From Mya arenaria (Eukaryota > Mollusca > Bivalvia > Myida > Myidae), in the NCBI RefSeq assembly GCF_026914265.1, contig NC_069130.1:45015929-45079928 (forward strand): DNA of 64,000 bases. Reading direction: 5' to 3'. Within the stretch, counting starts at the first letter, position 1, and each line of letters starts with the position of its first letter. The position numbers were made by a program, and so were the translations under genes. Below the pieces are notes generated by a model. It was not told the DNA's origin. It made no database searches and saw only the letters and a program-made list of their open reading frames with translations. Shown here piece by piece: positions 57,870 to 64,000 of the stretch.

Positions 57870-60800
57870 TTACACATCACACTCTAGAGGACAAAGCTTC
57901 ACAATTGGTCTCTTCATGTCTTTTCCGTTGACGAACACTCTAGCTGAACGAACATGTCCATCGACTCCTGGGTAAACCTCAACGATACGTCCCAACGGCC
58001 ACTGTCCACGCTGAGTGTCTGGAGCTACCACGAGCACTACGTCCCCCACTGCAAGGTCTCGTTTCCCTTGGAACCAGCGTCTCCTTGGTGCAAGACTGGG
58101 GAGCCACTCTTTTAGCCACCTTTGCCAGAAGTGTCTCATAAGTTCTTGTACACGTCTCCACCTATTTAACGGATGATAGGCTACAATGTCCACTGATTGC
58201 GGAGCAAACTGCCCGCCGACTTGTCCAAACAAGAAGTGATTCGGCGTCAAGGGTGTAACATCTGCAGGATTTGCTGTCTGGTATGTTAACGGCCTTGAGT
58301 TTATTAATGATTCTGCTCCTACAAATGCTGTAGTTAACTCTTCATCTGTTACATCTGCTCCATGAAGTATAGCAAATATTGCTCTCTTTGCTGCCTTTAT
58401 CATGATTTCATGGACACCACCCCAATGTGGTGCTAATGGGGGATTAAACTGCCAGTCTATTCCTTTGTCCGCTGTTCTTTTTATGATTTCCTTATCATCA
58501 AATAACTTCACTAGTTGTTTCAACTCCTTTTCAGCACCAACAAAGTTTTTACCATTGTCACTTAACACTTTGACTGGTAAGCCCCTTCTGCTGACCATCC
58601 TATAAAATGCATTAAGAAATGAACTAGTGTCCAACGCATATGCCACTTCCAGATGTACAGCTCTCGATGCTAAACACGTGAATAGGCACAAATACCGCTT
58701 TTGCCTACTCTTTCCTCTTCCTTGTTTTGTCAAGAATGGTCCTCCATAGTCTACAGCAACATGCGCAAAAGCTCTTAATGGCATATTCAGTCTTATCTGG
58801 GGTAATGGAGCCATTATCTGTTGTGCAGGTTTCGCCTTACGTCTCTTACATTCTGAACACAAGTTTTCAACTTCACGAATAACTTCTCTTGCGTGTATTA
58901 CCCAATACCTTGTAGACAGTTCCGACAAAGTTAGATTTGTTCCACTATGCCCGTTCTTTTCATGAATGTCTCTTACAATCAGTTTTGTTGTCCATGAATG
59001 TCTTGGTAATATGATTGGATTTCTACTTTCAAATGGCATGAAATCAGCATATTTTAACCTTGAACTGCTTCTGATAACACCATCTGTGTCTGACACTGGA
59101 TTCAATGACAACAAAATACTGTTTTTCTGCAATAACTTTCCATTTACAATGTCTCTATACTCTGGAAACTGTTTCTTCTGTGTTGCCTGTGTTATTTGTC
59201 TTTCACTGTCTTGTAATTCGTCAAATGTCAGTTCACCTACTTTCCTGTCTTCACTATTTAACAGGCAGTTTTGGATGAATCTCATAACCCATGCATTGAC
59301 TCGTTTCAACCTTTTCCAACTTGAGTATCTAGTTGGATCCAATCGCCAAACATTTGGTTGTTTTGCACTTCTAGTTTCTATATCTTTCATAGTGAAACTG
59401 TCCTTGGCATTTACATTAAATGTCTTTTCATCATTTTTTTCATTTGCAGACTTTTTCATCTCTTGTCTTTCTTTCGATTCTGGTACTGATGTTTGAGGCC
59501 ATTCCGGTTCATTTTCTTTCAAGAATTCTGGTCCTTCCCACCATGTTTTATCTTCAATGAGTTTGGTAATGTTCAGCCCTCTTGAAAGAAGATCAGATGG
59601 ATTCTGTTTTCCTGGTATGTGACGCCACTGACTCGGTGTTGTGCGTTTCTGAATTTCTCCAACTCTGTTGGCTACAAATGTCTTGAATACACGGCTCTGA
59701 TTCCGAACCCAAAATACCACATCCATACTATCAGTCCAAAATGTACATTCACTAATGTCTATTTCAAGAGCTTCACAAATGTTTGATGTAAGTTGTGCAC
59801 TCAACTGAGCTGCCATTAGTTCTAGCCTTGGAATGCTTATAGCAGATATCGGTGCCACTCTACTTTTTGATGCTACTAAAATCACTGAAATTTCACTTTT
59901 TTCATGTTGGCATCTAGCATAAACAGCTGCCCCATATGCACTTTGTGAAGCATCAGAAAATGCATGCAGTGTTAGTTTTTCAGTTCTTTCATAACTTGAA
60001 ATGCATCTTGGAACCTTAATTTGATGAACACAAGCTAGTTCTTCAAACCAATCACCAATTTTTATTCTGGTTTTTTCATGTACTTTTTCGTCCCAATCAA
60101 CACCTGATATCCAAATGTCCTGCATTAACATTTTAGCTATAATGGTGTATGGAGTTAACAATCCCAGCGGATCAAATAATGTCGATATTTTCTTGAGATA
60201 TTCACGCTTTGTCATGCCCTTGTTTTCATCAACTGCTGTGAATTCGAATGAAAATATATCTTCTTCAGGTACCCATGTTACCCCTAGTGTTTTCACCTTG
60301 GGAAGTTCATTCTTTTGTAAATCTACCGTCTTTGCTCTATGTTCTACTGGAATCTGTTCTAGTACCGTTTTGGAGTTTGATATCCATTTTCGAGCATTCA
60401 TTCCTGCCTTTTCCCAAAGGGCTGTAAGTTCTTTATACAATCTAATTGCAACTTTATCATTATCAACCGAGTCCATGCTGTCGTCCATATATGTCGATTT
60501 CAACACTGTTTCTGCTGCCAAAGGGTACTCATTTTCATACAGTCTAGCATTATATTGAGACACAAACTGAGCCAGGAATGGAGATGCGTTCACCCCAAAA
60601 ACAAGTCTGTTAAACTGATAGACATCTGGTTCTAGTTCTGGAGATGGTCGCCATAAAAAGCGATGAAATCTTCTATCTGGAGGTGTGATTCCGACTCGAA
60701 GATACATTTCTTGGATATCACATGCTACTGCGATCTTGTCTCTTCTAAATCGCAACAGAACATCGAACAAATTGTTTTGTAAGCTGGGCCCCTGCTCTAT

Positions 60801-61370
60801 CACGTCATTCAAACTTGCTCCTTTACAACTAGCAGACGCGTCGAAGACAATTCTTACCTTTGTTGTATCTTTGTTCATTTTCACAACTGGAAAGTGAGGT
60901 AACAGCCAGTTATTTTCTTTTAAACTTTCTTCCTTTTCATCCGTTTCCACCTTTTCTATATAGCCTTTTGTAAGGTAACCTTGAAGTGTCTCATTATACA
61001 TCTTTTCAACTACTGGTTCTTTTCTTAGTTTCTTTTCTGTGCTTTCAAGGCGTCTTTTTGCCATTTCATAATTGTTTAACAATTCATTTCTGTTCTCTTT
61101 CCATGGTATTTCTACAACATAGTGATTGTCTTCAAATTTCACTGTTTTCTCTGTGCTCTCATAAATATCTCTATCTTTCATTGACATGACTGATTTCTCT
61201 TGCACTCCTTCATTTTCAATTTCCCAGAATTTCTGTAACGTGCTATCCATTTCATCATTGTTGATGTGAAAGGTAAAGAAATTTGTCTGATGCTCATTTG
61301 TTGGCCCTACACATGTCCAGCCAAGAGGAGTTAATCGCGCCACTGGAGACCCATTTTCACTCTGTATCAC
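57870..61370 (-). CDS. pol: BEL/Pao Pol (reverse transcriptase, RNase H, integrase)
   Basis: Frame of 1,166 codons. Order of parts: reverse transcriptase, RNase H, zinc-binding integrase N-terminus, integrase core and a C-terminal DUF5641-like region typical of BEL/Pao. Together with the upstream gag frame it gives the full set of expected parts. BEL/Pao elements usually express gag and pol as one product. Confidence 0.9.
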   Translation of the reverse strand: MIQSENGSPVARLTPLGWTCVGPTNEHQTNFFTFHINNDEMDSTLQKFWEIENEGVQEKSVMSMKDRDIYESTEKTVKFEDNHYVVEIPWKENRNELLNNYEMAKRRLESTEKKLRKEPVVEKMYNETLQGYLTKGYIEKVETDEKEESLKENNWLLPHFPVVKMNKDTTKVRIVFDASASCKGASLNDVIEQGPSLQNNLFDVLLRFRRDKIAVACDIQEMYLRVGITPPDRRFHRFLWRPSPELEPDVYQFNRLVFGVNASPFLAQFVSQYNARLYENEYPLAAETVLKSTYMDDSMDSVDNDKVAIRLYKELTALWEKAGMNARKWISNSKTVLEQIPVEHRAKTVDLQKNELPKVKTLGVTWVPEEDIFSFEFTAVDENKGMTKREYLKKISTLFDPLGLLTPYTIIAKMLMQDIWISGVDWDEKVHEKTRIKIGDWFEELACVHQIKVPRCISSYERTEKLTLHAFSDASQSAYGAAVYARCQHEKSEISVILVASKSRVAPISAISIPRLELMAAQLSAQLTSNICEALEIDISECTFWTDSMDVVFWVRNQSRVFKTFVANRVGEIQKRTTPSQWRHIPGKQNPSDLLSRGLNITKLIEDKTWWEGPEFLKENEPEWPQTSVPESKERQEMKKSANEKNDEKTFNVNAKDSFTMKDIETRSAKQPNVWRLDPTRYSSWKRLKRVNAWVMRFIQNCLLNSEDRKVGELTFDELQDSERQITQATQKKQFPEYRDIVNGKLLQKNSILLSLNPVSDTDGVIRSSSRLKYADFMPFESRNPIILPRHSWTTKLIVRDIHEKNGHSGTNLTLSELSTRYWVIHAREVIREVENLCSECKRRKAKPAQQIMAPLPQIRLNMPLRAFAHVAVDYGGPFLTKQGRGKSRQKRYLCLFTCLASRAVHLEVAYALDTSSFLNAFYRMVSRRGLPVKVLSDNGKNFVGAEKELKQLVKLFDDKEIIKRTADKGIDWQFNPPLAPHWGGVHEIMIKAAKRAIFAILHGADVTDEELTTAFVGAESLINSRPLTYQTANPADVTPLTPNHFLFGQVGGQFAPQSVDIVAYHPLNRWRRVQELMRHFWQRWLKEWLPSLAPRRRWFQGKRDLAVGDVVLVVAPDTQRGQWPLGRIVEVYPGVDGHVRSARVFVNGKDMKRPIVKLCPLECDV

Positions 61371-63126
61371 CTAGTGATCTGTGTAATTCAACATAGTCAA
61401 GTCCAATAAGCAGATCAACCTTTGACCGTTTGCCAATTCTCGGAAAGTTGATTCCCTGAAGATGTGACCATTTCTTTGCATTTCTATTCCAGTCAATAGC
61501 TTGCAGCCTTCCTGTTACATTTTTTGTTGTTTGAACAGTCATTTCAATTTCAAAGTTTTTGCTTGTATCAAGCAAAGTAAAGTTAGCTTCCATTGTGTCA
61601 AATCTTTCAGTTTTACCATTTATTACATTGACTTCAACTGTTTGTTTTTCACCACTAATTCCAAGTTCAGCAATAACATCTTCATTTATGTATGATTTTG
61701 TACTACCATCATCAAGTAATGCATTTATTTTGATTTCTTTCTCATGCACTTTGATTATTACAGGAACTGTTCTTAATGATATGTAGTTTGAATGACTAGA
61801 TGTAAACACTCTTTCTTGTGTTTGTGCCTTTGGTTCAAATGTTTCAGCCTGAGCATTTAATCCTGCATCTACAGCTCTTCCTACATTGTGCAGTAATCGA
61901 TTGTAGGTTTTTTCGCATCCATCTATGCCACATTTCCCTTTATATCGACATTCTTTTCCAGTATGACTTGATTGTAAACAACGAAAACATAAACGATTTT
62001 CTTTTGCCTTCTTCCACCTATCTTCTATTGTCATATCTTTAAATCTTTGGCATTCCCAAACTCTATGATCTTTGTAGCAAATTCTACATGCACCTTTCTT
62101 CTGATCTGTGTTTCCAAAATAGGATCTAGCTGGCTTTTCAGTTTGTCTGTTAAAATGGTGATTTGTTAACCCATAGATGGTTTCTTCAGCGTTAACAGCA
62201 TATTCTGCCTCTTGGTTCACAAATGTTCTTAACGTTTCTACTCCTTCTACTAATTCTTGTTCATGAACCTTCCTATTGTAGCGAATAAGCATAGACTGCG
62301 GCAACTTTTTCATAAGTCTATAGTACAGTGACCCATCATTCAAATCTTCCATATGGTCTACTTCTTTCAAATTTATGACGGCAATGTCCAATAAATCAGC
62401 AAAATTTTCTAATCCTTTCACATTTTCATTTTTAAGAGGTGGAAATTTCTCTAGTTCATCCAGAAATCTATTTACAATGCGTTTTGTACCTCCATATTTC
62501 CTTTCTAATCGTTCCTTCGCGGCATCATAAGCCGCCGCAGAATGACCAAGATTTTCTATAGAAGCCAATGCCTCCCCTCCTAGATATTGCCTGAGCTGCA
62601 AAAGTTTATATTCGGCACTACAATGCTCTGCGCTGTCTACACATGAGTAATATGCAGCTTTCCATGCGGGGTACTTAATTTTGTTTCCGTAAAAAATTGG
62701 TATAGAAACCTTTTTCAATTGTTTCCAAAGATCCTTACCAATTTTACTTTCTTCTTCAGCGCCATGACTTCCTTGACCTGTACTTATCTCTTTCTGTTTC
62801 CTGTGGTACTCTTTTGCCCCTTTTTCATAACTACTATCGCACTCTTCCACCTCTTCTGTAACTTTTTTCAACTCTTTTGTGTTCTTTGTAATTTTTAAAT
62901 GTTCAATCATATTGTCTAGGCTACTTTGGTATTTGTCCATTTCTGCTTCCAATCGGTCTAAACATTCTTTTAGCTCCTCACCACTAGTGTCAGAGTCCGA
63001 TTTACACAGATCCAAAAGTCTATTTCTTATTCGGGTATAACCTGCTTTGGTTCTCGACTTCTTCTGTTTTAATGAGGCATATTCTATTTCTGCAGATATC
63101 TGTGAACTATCCTCGTGATCAGACAT
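61357..63126 (-). CDS. gag: BEL/Pao Gag with aspartic protease region
   Basis: Frame of 589 codons. The N-terminal half is charged and coiled-coil-like. A middle Gag region is followed by zinc-knuckle-type Cys/His sequence and then a retropepsin-type protease region. Part of the 57028-63370 element, upstream of pol. Plus-strand frames over this region are shadows. Confidence 0.85.
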   Translation of the reverse strand: MSDHEDSSQISAEIEYASLKQKKSRTKAGYTRIRNRLLDLCKSDSDTSGEELKECLDRLEAEMDKYQSSLDNMIEHLKITKNTKELKKVTEEVEECDSSYEKGAKEYHRKQKEISTGQGSHGAEEESKIGKDLWKQLKKVSIPIFYGNKIKYPAWKAAYYSCVDSAEHCSAEYKLLQLRQYLGGEALASIENLGHSAAAYDAAKERLERKYGGTKRIVNRFLDELEKFPPLKNENVKGLENFADLLDIAVINLKEVDHMEDLNDGSLYYRLMKKLPQSMLIRYNRKVHEQELVEGVETLRTFVNQEAEYAVNAEETIYGLTNHHFNRQTEKPARSYFGNTDQKKGACRICYKDHRVWECQRFKDMTIEDRWKKAKENRLCFRCLQSSHTGKECRYKGKCGIDGCEKTYNRLLHNVGRAVDAGLNAQAETFEPKAQTQERVFTSSHSNYISLRTVPVIIKVHEKEIKINALLDDGSTKSYINEDVIAELGISGEKQTVEVNVINGKTERFDTMEANFTLLDTSKNFEIEMTVQTTKNVTGRLQAIDWNRNAKKWSHLQGINFPRIGKRSKVDLLIGLDYVELHRSLGDTE

Positions 63127-63370
63127 GATGCTGATATAAACTTATATGAACTAATTTTTAAAGGTAAATATTTCACGTGGTCCGAATGTTTCGTCCGAAT
63201 TACTATACCACTTTTTATTCTTCGTCCGAAAACACAACAACCCTATAAGTCTCTCACAAAACCACGCTCTGCTACCAATTTTGTTCTCCTGGGTGAAGAG
63301 GTTTTAGTCATGTTTTGGGTTTAAAGAACACTAAACTATACTTCTTTCAATTTTAACTTTATTTTGTTTT

Positions 63371-64000
63371 TGTTGTTGTTGTTTGTCGAATTATGGCGTC
63401 GTCGTCGCCTATGGTCTCGATGTACTATATCGAATATTTTTGCCGATATCATCTTAGTGCTTTATTCTATGTACTTGAACTCTTGTTACTTTTTTTTTTT
63501 TTTTTGGACTCATCGAATTTTGGAAAGTTGTGTGTTTTTTAAAAAGGAATTATTTTTTGTTATTTTTTATAAAATTAAATATTTATAGCCTGTTTGTTTC
63601 TGACAGATATAAGCTTAATGAATCCATCAGTTCTTCTTTCGCACAGGTATTCGTTATTTCTTCTATTTCACCCGCTAATAACCCCAACGTAATTGCTACT
63701 TTGGGTATGCAATATCTGTATAGTATTTGCATAGTTCTTTCTTCCAGTCCTCTTCTAGCTTCATCATACTTTTTACAGTGGAATAAGAAGTGGTCTATGG
63801 TTTCAGGAACTTGGCAGACACTGCAACAGTTGTCTGTTTGGTCTGGTGTCTGTTTTGCCCAGTGATCTTTCAACCGGGTGTGACCACTTAGGAGTTGGTT
63901 GATTTGGCTGAAACATTTTCTTTTCTTTTCACCAACGCAGTTTCTTACCCCGGGTGTGACAAAGATGTCATGTATGGCGGAAGACCTCTCAGAGTTACGG
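63371..64000 (-). mobile_element. LINE 3' end (ORF2 C-terminus, 3' UTR, CAA tail)
   Basis: The minus-strand coding part runs from the window edge (64000) to a stop at 63583 and is uninterrupted. It includes CFSQINQLLSGHTRLKDHWA and a C-x2-C-x7-H-x4-C zinc motif, CSVCQVPETIDHFLFHC, as in the tail of LINE ORF2 proteins with an RNase H region. A 3' UTR of about 210 bp ends GGCGACGACGACGCCATAAT and then a (CAA)n tail adjoining the BEL/Pao repeat at 63370. The 5' part is outside the window, and the clade is not determined. Confidence 0.75.

Larger units (their letters stand above)
57028..63370 (-). mobile_element. BEL/Pao LTR retroelement, largely whole
   Basis: Terminal direct repeats of 89 bp (57028-57116 and 63282-63370) are identical, suggesting a young insertion. 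Read on the minus strand, a gag-protease frame (63126-61357) is followed by a pol frame (61370-57870), then about 750 bp of 3' non-coding sequence. Pol carries reverse transcriptase, RNase H and integrase regions in the BEL/Pao order. The element looks whole or nearly so, with at most about one interruption. No matching target duplication is seen. The direct repeats are short for the family, so the full LTR limits are uncertain. Its right edge touches a LINE tail. Confidence 0.9.

Noticed and set aside
58402-61695. Plus-strand frames of 60-176 codons across the BEL/Pao region
   Set aside because: Antisense shadows of the Gag and Pol frames.

Overview
The window looks like a bivalve mollusc (clam-type) nuclear genome. 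It is AT-rich, with long introns, bivalve-style tandem-repeat elements, tRNA-derived SINEs, hAT and foldback elements and a BEL/Pao retroelement. It also holds one deeply conserved housekeeping gene and one fast-evolving NACHT gene of a kind that expands in molluscs. Species cannot be named from the sequence alone. All calls come from reading the sequence; no database search was run.

Left part (1-15,170): AP2M1, the mu subunit of the AP-2 clathrin adaptor, lies on the minus strand. Nine coding exons (start codon at 13,087-13,085) encode about the first 363 residues; the last ~80 residues lie beyond the left edge. The window opens with a 145-bp tandem array ending in an ACGG microsatellite and a hairpin. 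The introns hold several MITEs and one 1.33-kb TA-flanked inverted-repeat transposon.

Middle-left (15,170-24,570): a mobile-element block. It has a decayed hAT transposon with 5-bp target duplications, a repeat element with 145-bp units carrying perfect AGGTCAAAGGTCA (DR1) motifs, a 3-kb element with GGCGGATCCAGG ends, a 165-bp MITE that is the mirror copy of one near AP2M1, and SINE-like tRNA heads.

Centre (24,570-36,700): a plus-strand gene for a predicted ~1,082-residue NLR-like protein. An N-terminal CXorf38/DUF4559-like (probably HEPN-type) domain is followed by a NACHT NTPase with clear Walker A and B motifs, a 64-residue acidic SDED repeat and a weak leucine-rich tail. Its introns are the most unusual part of the window. 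One contains a 3.8-kb minisatellite built from the 3' end of the preceding exon together with its splice donor. Another holds a nearly perfect 272-bp foldback. A third holds a 39-bp minisatellite that is open in two frames.

Right of the gene (36,700-44,320): a GAT microsatellite and three separate minisatellites (26, 57 and 46 bp units) that fill about 5.4 kb. From 44,320 to 57,000 there is no convincing host gene. That stretch holds hAT remnants, LINE remnants, SINEs, a 58-bp minisatellite, foldbacks and a degenerate repeat element containing a 77-bp foldback whose empty site is visible in a neighbouring repeat unit.

Right end (57,028-64,000): a largely whole, young-looking BEL/Pao retroelement on the minus strand (Gag-protease and Pol frames, 89-bp identical terminal direct repeats). 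It directly abuts the 3' end of a minus-strand LINE that runs off the window.
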